Assembly: GCA_036897095.1 (NCBI GenBank)
Contig: JAYMSP010002368.1
Span: 1 to 24,718, forward strand
Length of the DNA stretch: 24,718 nucleotides
From: Plantago elongata
Lineage: Eukaryota > Streptophyta > Magnoliopsida > Lamiales > Plantaginaceae
Reading direction: 5' to 3'
Part shown: piece by piece, positions 10,801 to 21,360 of the stretch
How positions within the stretch are numbered: position 1 is the first letter of the stretch
Layout of the letters: every line of letters begins with the position of its first letter
Notes under the pieces: generated by a model
Databases searched by the model: none
What the model was told of the DNA's origin: nothing
The model's input: the letters and a program-made list of their open reading frames with translations, nothing else
Program-made: the position numbers and the translations under genes

Positions 10801-13800
10801 TCAGCAATGCTCATATCAACATCGCTGCTTTCCGGAACAGGAGCAATATGATTATCACTGGTATTCGGAAAACCTGATTCAGAAACCGAATGAGCAACAC
10901 TATTAGATTGACCATCCAGCCCAGAAATTCTACCAAGGTCCTCATCTTGGAATGGCAGAGAACCCAAATCTATAAGGCTGTCGAAAGTCCTTCCAATAAC
11001 CGGACCTTCAGGGGCAACAGAACTTGAAGGGCCCTCTAATGTCCATCTGTCAGCAGCATTTACATCCCTAGTTTCCATGCTATCTCGAGCTTGTTCAGCA
11101 ACCCCATCTAGGTTGGATTCCTGCGATTGAAGTTCAGCTAATAGAGTGGGTTGGCTTTCATTGAACTGGCATTGTTCATCATTTTGTTGAGTACAAGTAT
11201 CAACTGCTACAATAGAATCTCCTTCCTGCCCCCCAGGTAATCCCGGGTTCTCCAGAAGCATTTCACCAGCATTCTCAACAGGATCACTAGCGCGCAACTG
11301 AGAAATGATCTGCTCTTCAACTGCCTGAGCAATTGCAGCAGATAGACCACCAGCTTGAGGTTGGCCATCATCAGTCCACCGGCCATCACCTGGCCCTCTT
11401 CGACCTGATATGCATATAAAGACAATAAGCCAATAGAATTTAAAAAGGGCCAATAGATCAAAAACAGTGTGCGCATTGGAAAAATGGAAGCAAGTTACAT
11501 CAAAATTACCATTAGAAAGGCCGTCTGAGTCCCTGGATGAATTCCGGAATGACGACCATATTGAAACTAAGTCGCCAGAACGTGAAGGCCTTGAGAGAAG
11601 GGGGTGTTGAAACCCATTCCCTTCAGTAATCGGACGCTCATACGAGGTTCTGTTAGCCTGGCGGCGGCGTTCAAAGGCAAAAGACCTACGAACTCCAAAG
11701 AAGTCATCAACATTAACCCCTTCGAAAGGTTCAGCTGACACATCAATCAGCCCACCCCCTGCTCCAGGTTGTCCAAGAACCTGTAAATGATCTAACCCAT
11801 CAAGGGCTTCCCTCCACCTTACCTCGATAACGCGATTTTCATGGAAATCATCATCCTCTTCATCAACCATATCATCATTATATTCATCTCCCAATCCAGT
11901 ATCGTCATGATCATCTACATCAGTATCCGCCAGAGACATCAAACCTGTTCCATCTCCACCTATGTCTTCATCCTCATCCTCCCCATCATCTTCTTCATCA
12001 TCATCATCGCCATCATCACCCATGTCATCCTCTTCATCATTCATATCATCAACTACTCTATTCTCTACATGAAAATTCATTTCAATTTCTTCTGTGTTTG
12101 GTAAGGTAATACTTTCTTCCATATCTTCACGCATATAATCGACTGCAAGATCACCGTGGACGTCAGTGGAAGCCTGCTCAATCGTCATTTCTGCAGACTG
12201 GTTTACATTTGCATTCTGGCCATCATCATCATTATGAGTGATATCCTCAGGTTGTCCTACTAAACCAGAGGTACCAACTCCGTCTTGATTGCTTCTATTA
12301 CCATTAGATTGTAATTGATCCGAAGCTGGAGCTGTACCATGCAGGGCCTCTGACCTTTCATTGGATTCAGTTAATGTTTTCTTAGATAGTGTATCAGCTC
12401 TGGCAAGTTGTTCATGTGCATTGGCTGCCCTTGTCAGGCTTTCTAGAGATTTTAGTATGAGATTCACAGTTTTTGATACATCAGGGTGGTCCAAATCAAT
12501 AACCTGTAGAATACCTGACATGCAATTCACCATTCCTCCATCTATCATGCTTTTCGCAATGTCCGGTGAACACCCAGAACTAGGTAAATTGCCAGAAGAA
12601 GAATTCTTTGATAAAATAGAATAAACCAAATCAACAAAAGCATGCACTTTCTTATCTGGCAATATACTGCTTGCAGATGAACTGCTCCCAATGTTTTTAA
12701 AATTTGACAATGCCTTCACTAGTTCATTTACCACCCTTCTCCTTCCTTCGCTAGATCGGCCAGCCAAAACAACTAAAAACCATGAAGCCTTTTCAGACAG
12801 CTTATCTCTCCATTCATCAGGAATAGTGAATTTATCTGCTGAAAGGGGAAGGAGATGATGTAGAACATGATGAATTATGCCCCCCTGTCCAGGATGCTCA
12901 AAGTGACTAGATCCACGTTGCTGGCACATCTCCATGTCTCGTCTCAGAATAACTCCAATAACATGAACATACATAAGTAGGATATCACTCAATAACTTGA
13001 GAACAAAAGTGACCTTAGCTGCAGCTGCAGATTTCTCCGACGAACTGTTAAGTTCAATCTTTACAGTTCCATCAACCTTTGATTTACCCTTCAATTTGCT
13101 TATTGGTTCGTCTACATCCATAGCACTTGAATGATCACTGCAATCATTGTCCCCACTTTGGGGTGGATATGCTGATACGATTTCAAGAAGGTAATCAATC
13201 ACTTGAGCAAAATTGGGAGAAACCTTTTTGTGGCCTTTCGGATACTTACTAGCCCCATCTTGGGCCTTAGTTTCAGTTATCCGTACACATTCATTATTAG
13301 GCACTCCAGTCTCAATACCAGCTACTTTGAACTTATCCTTTTCCTTTTCTTTATCTTTTGACAACATAACCACATACCTCCCACCTCCTGATTCCTCCAA
13401 CTGACACACAGCAGCTACTGCTTTCATAAAAAGTGCTGGATCTCTGGATAACACAGGTGCCATAGATGTTAAAAAGCTTCTAGCAGATACACGGCCAGAT
13501 TGCCGACCTCCAGTAAGAGTCTGCCTTATCTCCAATTCCATGGCTGTTTGCAGTGTTTGAGGATCTTCAAGAAGATGTCGAACAATAGCAGATGCCAAAG
13601 TGTCATAACCAGGGAAGAAAGAACTTCTTGGAATGCCAAACATAGCAACCATACCACCATGTTCGAGGAATTGCACAGCCAAAACATGAGACTTTGTCAA
13701 GCGAGCACTTAACTGAAAAATAGCCTGCATAATCATCGGCGGTACATGCCTTTTCATCAAATCACAAGCAATTATCAGTACCTTGCGACTTTCATCCAGA

Positions 13801-16800
13801 GTCAAATAACCTGTTGGTTTTCCAATAATGCTTTCCAAAGCAGAACCATCATTAGAAGAGTCCTTGTCCGCAACAGCTGGACTCTCTTTATCTGGCATTG
13901 CATCTGATGATGTCATATTGCCTGATGAACCCAACAAAGCTTCAGGAGAAGTTCGCTCATTGGCAGCATCCCCAAATATCTTGGGCGTGAGTTGCACCAA
14001 ATTATCCAAGATTAGAAGCAAGGCACTTATGCATTTCGGGACAAGGAGCTCGTCAGTAGCCTCAGTCTTGGCAATGAAATTCATTAAGATGTCAATGGTA
14101 ACCAATACAACCCCATTCTGTGCAGCAATCTCTCGGGTGCTCCCATCTTCTGAAAGAACCAATGCCACTGTATGTGATATCATGCCCAATGCACTACCAT
14201 CCTTGGAAAAATCAAGTGGGCAGAGTCGTAATTGCTGAACAAGATTAGAAATTACTTTTGAGCGATCCTCTCCTTTGTTTCTGCTGCAAAGGGTGATAAT
14301 CAAATCCGTTAGCGGGAACGCCATAGAATCACTACCCTGAAACAATTTCATTGCCACAGCAAGGATGTCGTCAGCAGGAGGTGCCTTTGTTTCTCCTTCT
14401 GCAAAGACACTAGCAGTCTTATCAAGCCCCTCAACTTTAGGTGTTTCAGATGCATTTCCAAGGGATAATGCCAGTGCACGAGCCAGCTCATCATCTTCCA
14501 ACACAGGATCTTCATTATGGCTAATTAACCATTCCATTGCCATCTCAACACTATTTGTTTCTACTCGTCTAAGAGCTTCCTCTGCTCTAGCCCTTGAAAA
14601 CCCCATCTCAACAATGGTAGAAATGGTAGCTTCATCAGGAGGCGGCATAAGACGCTGATGTGCATTTCTGGGCAATCCATTATCATTTCCTTTGATGCCA
14701 CTAGCACCACTGCACACATGAGTGACTAGTGATATGATGGAAGTGATGAAACTAGGACTACAGTTTGGAAACATGGGGTGATTCCAAATGGGAAATATTA
14801 CATCCAGAACTTGGGACTGCAGCAAACGAACAAATGCTTCTGGATCCCTAGGAACAGGAAACAGACCAATTGACAAACCAACAGCCACAGGTTGAACGAG
14901 TAGCTGAGACTGAGATGCTGAGGTCGAAGACAGTAGTAACCCAGAATTGACAAAATACTCTAGTTCGCGACAATGGTTCTGTAATGTATCAAGCAACCAT
15001 GAAGCCTGAGAGAGTTTGCTATCTTCAACACTGTTATCAAGATCAGTAACTGATGTCGAGATAGCAGATGGAGAAGCCCACAACAATTGGCTTGTGGCTT
15101 CAAATGTTGTAAGAAGCTCCTTAAAAGTCCCATGGACATAGAAGTTGTTGATCATTGCAGTGTGGCAAGAATGCCTCCTGTTATCAAATGTAAGACCAAT
15201 CATGTCGGCCACAACCTTTCCGAGATAGCGACACTTGACTGCTGGAGACATCTCAGCTGAAGTAGAGTACCCAGAGAATCCCAGAGCCTCAACAAAAATT
15301 TTCGCCAAGGCACTTCCAGTACATTTTGAAGCCGCACTCAACGATCCAGTTTCAGCCCGGCGCCGATTTGGCGAAGTGAAACCTTTCACAAGAGCTGTGA
15401 AGAAAGAGCACAAGGTTGATGCAAGTTTATTAATGTTATCAAAAACAACTTTTTCTGGACTTTTCTTCTTTATTTCATGTGAAGGGGCCTCTGCATTACT
15501 TCCTCCATCATCAGCATCAGTTTGGAAAGCTTCCCAGTGCCTCCCAGTTCTTCCACCCCGAAGACGAGCCCAACTGTGCCGACTGCGGCGGCTGAAACCA
15601 TCACTTGGACGAACCACAGATAAGAATTCACGCTCAGTTCCCCAGTGTGGTTGAGTACTTCGGATAGAGGTTGGATTCATATTTCTAATATTAGGAATAT
15701 AAGCATCATCGTCGCTCTCCCTACCAACAAAATTAGAAGGTCCTGCAGCGCTTTCGGGCTCATCCTCAACACTCCGCTTCTCCTCTGCCTTTAAATCACA
15801 GCATAAAGATAACTGCCACAGAATTTCCTTGTAGGCTTTACCAAGATCCTTTAACAAATCAGAATCTGAGCTCAACTCGGACACAATAGTCGTTGTCCCT
15901 TTTAACAAATAACTGCAAAGTGACAGGATACCTTCCAGAGAAGAGAGGCACCTCAAGACCTTTACTCTCTGTGAAGATTCAACCTGGGCAAGCTGGAATC
16001 CTTTTATAGATGCCAAGAGTTCATCTGTAGATTTCGAGTGTTCTCTCAAGAAAGAGCATACGGCGCGAGCAAGCGAGGCAGAATGTTGTGGGGAAAAATT
16101 CTTGAAAGCAATAGCTATGGTTTGACCAAGTGAAGCTGAAAGAGGCATGAGTGGCAACGTGAATAGTTGCAGAACACACTCGACCCCCTTCTTCTCAACA
16201 AATATTCGACATGTATCAGAATTCTGAAGTATCGTTTCAAGAAGTCGAGCAACATTGTTAATATAATCAGGCAAAAATGAGTCCACATTCATCGGTGATG
16301 CATCATGGGATGAGTCATTTGATTGGCCACTACTTTCAGGTTTACATGAATCTCTCTCATCTGACAAGACCACATCTTTGTTATCACATTCCATTTCCAT
16401 GGGAAGAGATTGGGTAGAGACAGAAGCCGAGTCAAGCCCTGATCCAATTTGTGCAATTAAGATCAGTATATCAATCAGCATGTCAACTCCAGGTCCACGC
16501 AATGATGAAGCATGGCGCATTAGTTCATCCAGACCACTAGACAAGGAACATGCAGTGTCTGAAGAAAGTGCCCGCAGGTACATTTTCGACGTGAAAACAT
16601 TCACAAAGCACCTCAAAGCATTTCGTTCTTTCACAGCCTGAAGACCATTATTGTTCAAACACAAGGCATCAAGACACTGCGGTATGCAAGTAATTGCCTC
16701 TGCAGAACAAAGAACACCATCCATTATAGCATCCATGAAAGCAGAAGGAAGACCTGCTGCTTCTAAGACAGTGAAGCAAGTAGGATCTTTGTGAATCAGA

Positions 16801-19800
16801 TCGCTCATTACAGTGGCAGCAAGTGAGAAAACCCCACCACCAAAGTCTTTCGCTCGTTTGAATATTATGCACAAACATTTCGGCAACAGGCTCTCTTCAG
16901 TACCATACATGCGAGCTGTAGGCCCAGGTGCATAAGTTCCAAGAGATATAGCCCGCAGTAAAGCTTTCATCAGTAACCTGCGGTGATATGATACCAGAAT
17001 ATCAGAATAAAGAGGCTGCAAGGTGTCAGGCTGGTCACTGGTATCTCCTACTGCCTGAGAATCAACAGATCCCGAATTACAGATATCAGTAGATGCAGGC
17101 TGCTGACTTGAAACATTTTCCACGTGGGAAACTTCGACCATCAGGCGTGATATGGTGTCATCTAAACCCCCCAAATCTCGGAAAAGAGCAGCAGCTGGAT
17201 TGCTATAGTCCATGAACGCTTCTAGAACATGCACAGCAGTACTAACCAAATGCAAATGCCGAGGATCTGTATCTTTCAACAGAGGCAGAAGAGTTGGGAT
17301 AAACCCTGCTTCGCGCATGGCTGAGCAACCTGATGAAGATGACACCAGCACTGTAACAAGAGATAACAGAGCTTCCACAAAAACAACAGACCATTTCGAT
17401 GAATTGTTAACAATAGAATTTATGGCTTTCTGCATAAGGCTAGATAAAATTCCATGGTGACCACCAGATGTTACTGCAGTCAATACAGTAGCCTGACGTG
17501 TCCTATCCGGGCAAAGTGCAACCAAGGAGAGAAGGCTTAAGATCCTAACTTTTTCAGGAACTGCATCTTCATAGCTCAACAAAGCAACCAATTCATTGAT
17601 GAATTCTGGCTCAGTTTGGAAGAAAGAACAGAGGTCATCAGTTTCACTGCATGATTGAACAAGAACTACAAAAGCATACAAACGGATGCATGTGTATTGC
17701 TGTCGTCCAGCTAGAGAGCCAAAGGCCCTGGCAAACCGCAATCTAGTCAAGAGAGAGAACCTCAAATTATGGTGAACTTTGTATTCTACTACTAATTTAT
17801 TCAGCAGCTCAAGGTCAGACTCTTCTCTGGCATTCACATCAGGAATGTGTATGATTTGCAAACCTTCAGCTGGCTGTTCCGTAGAAAACGATCCATTTGA
17901 GGTTTCATTCACAGCATAAAATTCAAAATGCAATGTGCTACCCAACTCGGTAGCAATTCTGTCAGGTCCATTTTCTAAAGCGCAAGACACTAATCCAAGA
18001 CCTTCTTCCTTTTTCCCCCAACCCTGGGCAAAAGAAAATAGTCTTGAGTTCAGAGAAGCATCTCTTATAATGTATTTTCCTATGGACTTCTTCAAAAAAG
18101 CAGCCAGTGTTTGTAAGCAAGCCTCCACGATATCCACATCATCCGAAGCAAGCAGAGATGATAAGTGAAGCTGCATCAAGAAGTTGGAATATGAGAGAGC
18201 AATGCAAGTCGAATATATTAAACGAGCCATGAGGTTAGAAACGTGAACACAGGGGGAACAACATATATTTCCATAGAGAGAACCTACTTCACAAAACAAA
18301 GACTCTCAAACACAAAAACCTAGATGACATGGAGGAATTCCAATGGTCAATCAAAAATCAATACACGTTGTTAGTTATAGTAAAATTTAAGAAAGAAGAT
18401 CTCTACTTCCTCCCCTTGAGTGATTCAGGAATTAGATGGCATATTTTGAAATCCATGCAATGTTCATACTTTACATGCAATTTTCAGGACAAAAAAACTA
18501 CACCCCTAGTTTTGATTGCCCAGCACAAGAATAGAATTGGAGTTTCAAACTTATGAAACTTACATTAGCCGATAAATAATATAAAGTTCAACTTCAGAAA
18601 TTTAACTTCCAATGTAACTGAGTCGAGGCAATTAAAATTTTCCTCTTCAGAAAGAATAGTATCATCATGCGAAATAAATTCCAAATGCAGATTGTTACGC
18701 ATTTTCTTTGACATGCCATTTTCATTCTCCGGTCTCTGGGACCGAGATTAAACCAGCTAGGTGTCAGCTGAGACCCATTGATGTGTGACGTGTCTGTCAG
18801 CCACATGAATCATCATCTATCAGGTAATAGATCTTGACAGAGATACATTCTTTAAGTTTTGATTCTTATTTCAATCCATGCAACTTGAATCTAAAGAGAG
18901 ATTAAATAATTGTTTAATATGATTTTTTTTAATAGCATCCGGTACACATAACCAGGTTAGCAGCTATGAGTTTGTTGATTCAAATAAAAGCAGGGTTGAA
19001 ATGTTATTATACACATGATATTAACATTTCAAATACACAACAAGATTGATGAGACTGCTAAAGTACCAATACAATTAGAAAATTACCCCGACTGTTCAAT
19101 CCTAAACTTCAAAAAATGGTATGGTATGTAAAAGCTCAAACTACAAAGACTAAACCGAATGTGCATAGCACACCTGAAGTGAAGAGAAGTACCTCGTAGG
19201 AGCTGTAAAAATGCTTATTAGTGCAATTCTCTAGTACTATCCTTATAACACGGAGTATCTGCAGAACAGCATCCCTTGGAAATGGAGGATCAGATTCCAA
19301 AAAGTTATCCACAAGCTGCAAATCCTTCCTCGTTTTAATGAATTTCTCGAAAAAGGTGTCGAAATGGTTAAATAAATCAACCCAATGATGGAAGTCTCCC
19401 TGCATTAAAACAATCAGTATCACAAACACATGCGGAAAGAACTAAATGGTCTGCAGGAAACAAGATGCACCTTATCAAACTCCCAAGAAAAAGTTTTCAG
19501 CGGTTCTTGTATATTCTCAAGTGGTGTAGCAGTAACATTGTTGATGAAGGATTTGATCTTCGGAGGCTGCAAGAGGCATAGAAATGGTCCATTATTTTGC
19601 AATCAATAATTTCCTTACTGGAATTACAACATCAAACAATATTGTTTACACTAAATCCTCTCATATCCAAGGTTCTATTTACATTTTTTTATAAGTAGCC
19701 TCAAAATCATTATTCATAAGAAAAGAGGAATAATACACAAAGTACAAGAAGAGCAATCACAATGCAAAATTACAAAAAGGAGGTCATGAAGTCCTGAAAG

Positions 19801-21004
19801 ATTGTTGCCACCTTAAACCACAAAAACGGCATGTATGCAGACAAAATGGAATATGAGAGTCCAATGTAAAGATGTGCGTTTGAACATTGAAGGAGGCCTT
19901 GTATAATTGTTGTACGTGGAACTTGCCTATAACAGGAGGATACAGAGACAAATTCCATGATAACAATGATGGGTTGGTGATTTTGATAGTGATAGGATAA
20001 AGGACAGGCCAATATAAATGAAGACTGAGAAGCAATAACGTTTGAGCACAATTTGACAGGAAGCAAATAAACATAAGAAAAACTGAACCTAGAGAGATAA
20101 TTTACAACACATGTGAATATCTATAACTGGGCTATTCCAATTTCCACATGAGCACTAACATTCACACAGTTGATTTCAAATCAAAAATATTATAACCTTC
20201 AAGAATATACTCCCTTATATGCTTATTTAGGAAGTCAAATATTTTCAAGACACAACTTTTTAGTATATTCCAAAGGCCAAGTTAATAAAAAATTTAGTTT
20301 GCTACTCCCTTGCAGTTTCTGTGGCTAACTCTAATAAACCAAAAGGGAAAGTACATAAAGAGAACCGCTCATGATTCAACGCACTGAATGAAATGATGAC
20401 CTCGCAGAAAAACCATTCTTTTCACTCTACTCACACGCAACTTAACGTAGCATAGTCTAATGGCCAAGTTAGAATTGCACTGCATGAGATTCCAAACAAA
20501 CGTTTCAGCTTGCTACTCTATTACAGTTTCTTGTGGCCAAAGAACTGCTAATGATCCGACACACGAGAATGAAATTATGACCTCACGAAAGAAGCATTCT
20601 TGTTACTCTTCTGACATGTAACAACCAACAAAAACAGAATGAAACTAAGCAATGATGACTTAAACAAGTAAATTAACAAACAGTGTGGAGCTCATTCACT
20701 GGAGTAGCAACTAGCAACCCAGTCTCACTAAATGAACTAATACAATCACCTTTTAATACGAACATCGCCAGGCAAACACACATAACCCATCAATACGTAT
20801 TCGTAACTTACACAGATACCCCTACCGTGTAATGCAAATTACAAAAGAACAACCTTTCCTCGAACTGTCACAGCCAGAAGCAACCCAACAATAAAGACTC
20901 AAACTTTGATCAAAATTGAAATCAAATACTCAAAATCAACAGCTCAATTTCAGAAAAAGAGCTCCACTCACCACTTCAAGTGCCCTCCTCCGCTTCAGCT
21001 TCAT
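5710..21004 (-). CDS. UPL1: UPL1-type HECT E3 ubiquitin-protein ligase, full length, 16 coding exons
   Basis: A giant HECT-class E3 that takes ubiquitin from an E2 onto its own cysteine and passes it to substrates, acting in nucleus and cytosol in this family (relatives: yeast Tom1, animal HUWE1). I joined exons by GT-AG sites and phase: 21004-20972, 19566-19471, 19399-19193, 18170-11510, 11404-10380, 10307-9996, 9798-9597, 9514-9231, 9145-8868, 8631-7503, 7406-7260, 7175-7095, 6970-6745, 6667-6528, 6152-6046, 5812-5710. They sum to 11,031 nt with every phase matching, giving 3676 residues versus about 3680 for Arabidopsis UPL1. The start is MKLKRRRALEV, then PPKIKSFI; the end is LLLAIHEASEGFGFG. 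No frameshift or premature stop is seen, so it should be functional. UPL1 versus the close paralogue UPL2 cannot be separated by eye. Confidence 0.95.
10430..10660 (-). other. DUF4414 / UBM-type repeats in UPL exon 5
   Basis: Residues about 2583-2674 contain three copies of a leucine-proline motif: GIDPAFLEALPEDLRAEVL, DIDPEFLAALPPDIQAEVL, and the more divergent ASIIATFPAELREEVL, which continues into exon 6. They are spaced about 37 residues apart. The LP core with a preceding hydrophobic pair matches ubiquitin-binding motifs (UBM) described in HUWE1. With the UBA and UIM this gives several ubiquitin contacts upstream of the HECT domain. Confidence 0.85.
11405..11509 (-). other. 105-bp stop-free intron or exitron of the UPL gene
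   Basis: Donor AATG|GTAATTTTG and acceptor TATGCATATCAG|GTCGAAG join SNG to RRGPGDGRW with phase 1 preserved. The segment is exactly 35 codons with no stop, so retention would also leave an open frame, adding the residues NFDVTCFHFSNA, then HTVFDLLALFKFYWLIVFIC. The first four match the conserved start of a coding block that follows the same point in other plant UPL1 proteins as I recall them. The tail is T-rich and ends in a good acceptor, so splicing is my preferred model. Confidence 0.65.
11940..12060 (-). other. acidic Asp/Glu tract encoded by a GAT/GAG simple-sequence region
   Basis: Residues about 2150-2190 are almost all Asp and Glu with Met and Gly (for example DDMGDDGDDDDEEDDGED). 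At DNA level this is an impure trinucleotide repeat, seen on the plus strand as (ATC)n with TCC. UPL1/HUWE1 proteins carry an acidic region here. It is probably a length-variable disordered linker. Confidence 0.85.
14510..14648 (-). other. UBA domain followed by UIM (ubiquitin-binding), in UPL exon 4
   Basis: Residues about 1288-1330 read PPDEATISTIVEMGFSRA, then AEEALRRVETNSVEMAMEWL, a textbook three-helix UBA with the MGF loop. Directly after, just beyond the end of this interval, EDDELARALALSLG fits a ubiquitin-interacting motif (acidic cap, then A-x3-S). The same UBA-UIM pairing occurs in Arabidopsis UPL1 and HUWE1 and is expected to hold ubiquitin or ubiquitinated substrates. Confidence 0.9.
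18171..19192 (-). other. UPL intron 3 (1022 bp)
   Basis: The donor is TACGAG|GTACTT at the end of exon 3 and the acceptor is TTGATGCAG before LHLSSLLAS. It is AT-rich. ORFs of 70-75 codons within it on both strands have no recognisable content. No transposon termini were found. Confidence 0.85.
19567..20971 (-). other. UPL intron 1 (1405 bp)
   Basis: It separates the tiny first coding exon (11 codons, donor GTG|GTGAGTGG) from the exon starting PPKIKSF (acceptor CCTCTTGCAG). It is AT-rich and contains a diverged internal tandem duplication. Short ORFs on both strands inside it are not coding. A long first intron may carry transcription-enhancing sequences, as is common in plants (inference). 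Confidence 0.85.
20275..20640. repeat. diverged tandem duplication in UPL intron 1 (~187-bp unit)
   Basis: GGCCAAGTTA at 20275 and again at 20462 each begin a block containing TTGCTACTC, then CAGTTTCT-GTGGC, then AATGAAAT-ATGACCTC, then CATTCTT and TACTC in the same order. Small indels separate the two copies. This indicates an old local duplication of about 187 bp. Confidence 0.75.
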
Positions 21005-21218
21005 CTGATTCGATCAGCCAAACGCAATCATCGACTGATTCACAGCACAATCGAATGTCAGCTCAATCAACTAACAATTCGACCGATCAGAAATCGAAAC
21101 CACAGGGTTTTAGAGATTTCGACTGGGAAATTGAGTCAATTGCCGATCGGTTGGTTTGTAAATTGAGAAAATAAAATTCGATAAAAAATAAGAAATAATC
21201 TGAGAGAGGCTTATTTAC
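21005..21218 (-). promoter_or_regulatory. UPL 5' UTR region with predicted leader intron and a 5-codon uORF
   Basis: A strong donor ACGCACAG|GTAAATAAG (first intron base 21218) lies upstream of the start codon, so the leader is probably spliced. Candidate acceptors are AATTTCCCAG (ending 21123) and others nearer the ATG; I cannot choose. At 21031-21014 a tiny upstream ORF (ATG ATT GCG TTT GGC TGA) ends 9 nt before the main ATG at 21004. If retained in the mature leader it could dampen translation or tune reinitiation. Confidence 0.5.
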
Positions 21219-21360
21219 CTGTGCGTAGAGAATGTGAAGATCGAGGGTTTCGAGGTGAGGGTTTTTGCAGGTGATCGAAGAGATAGATAGGGAGATTGAA
21301 TGATGATTATCAGAGAGTTCTATTGTGTTGTGATGATGGTTGTGTTGTGTTTATATGTAT
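21219..21360 (-). promoter_or_regulatory. UPL core promoter and first leader exon
   Basis: On the minus strand a TATA-like ACATATAAACAC (about 21348-21358) is followed about 30-40 bases later by a pyrimidine-rich leader with CTATCTATCTC and AAAACCCTC words, ending at the donor at 21219. Transcription start is estimated near 21315-21325. The AAACCCT-type motif resembles the telo-box seen in leaders of growth-related plant genes (inference). Confidence 0.45.

Larger units (their letters stand above)
11510..18170 (-). other. UPL exon 4, giant 6661-nt exon: armadillo-like region, UBA, UIM, acidic tract
   Basis: This exon encodes residues about 113-2333, from LHLSSLLAS through RDSDGLSN, and is open throughout. 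Its N-terminal half (to about residue 810) corresponds to the DUF908 and DUF913 armadillo-like domains of the UPL1/HUWE1 family, believed to form the helical solenoid that binds substrates. The reading frame stays open into flanking introns on both sides; the apparent in-frame ATG at 18299 is in intron 3, because phase and homology place the acceptor at 18171 (TTGATGCAG|CTTCAC). Basic patches such as RRSRHSWARLRGGRTGRH near residue 970 could act as nuclear localisation signals (inference). Confidence 0.93.

Noticed and set aside
11841-12104. Plus-strand ORF rich in Ile and His over the acidic tract
   Set aside because: It is the antisense of the Asp/Glu repeat of the UPL exon, with low-complexity composition only.
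15235-15654. 139-codon plus-strand ORF (and others at 13828, 14365, 8179)
   Set aside because: All lie antisense to well-supported UPL coding sequence and show no domain of their own.
18171-18299. N-terminal start at the ATG at 18299 for a 2651-residue protein
   Set aside because: The first 43 codons are intron 3 read through. Homology (SSYE followed by LHLSSLLAS), a good acceptor at 18171 and matching phase place the true start at 21004.
20906-21174. Two overlapping plus-strand ORFs (86 and 64 codons) at the UPL 5' end
   Set aside because: They are antisense to the UPL leader and first coding exon, Ser/Gln-rich by base composition, with no homologue recognised.
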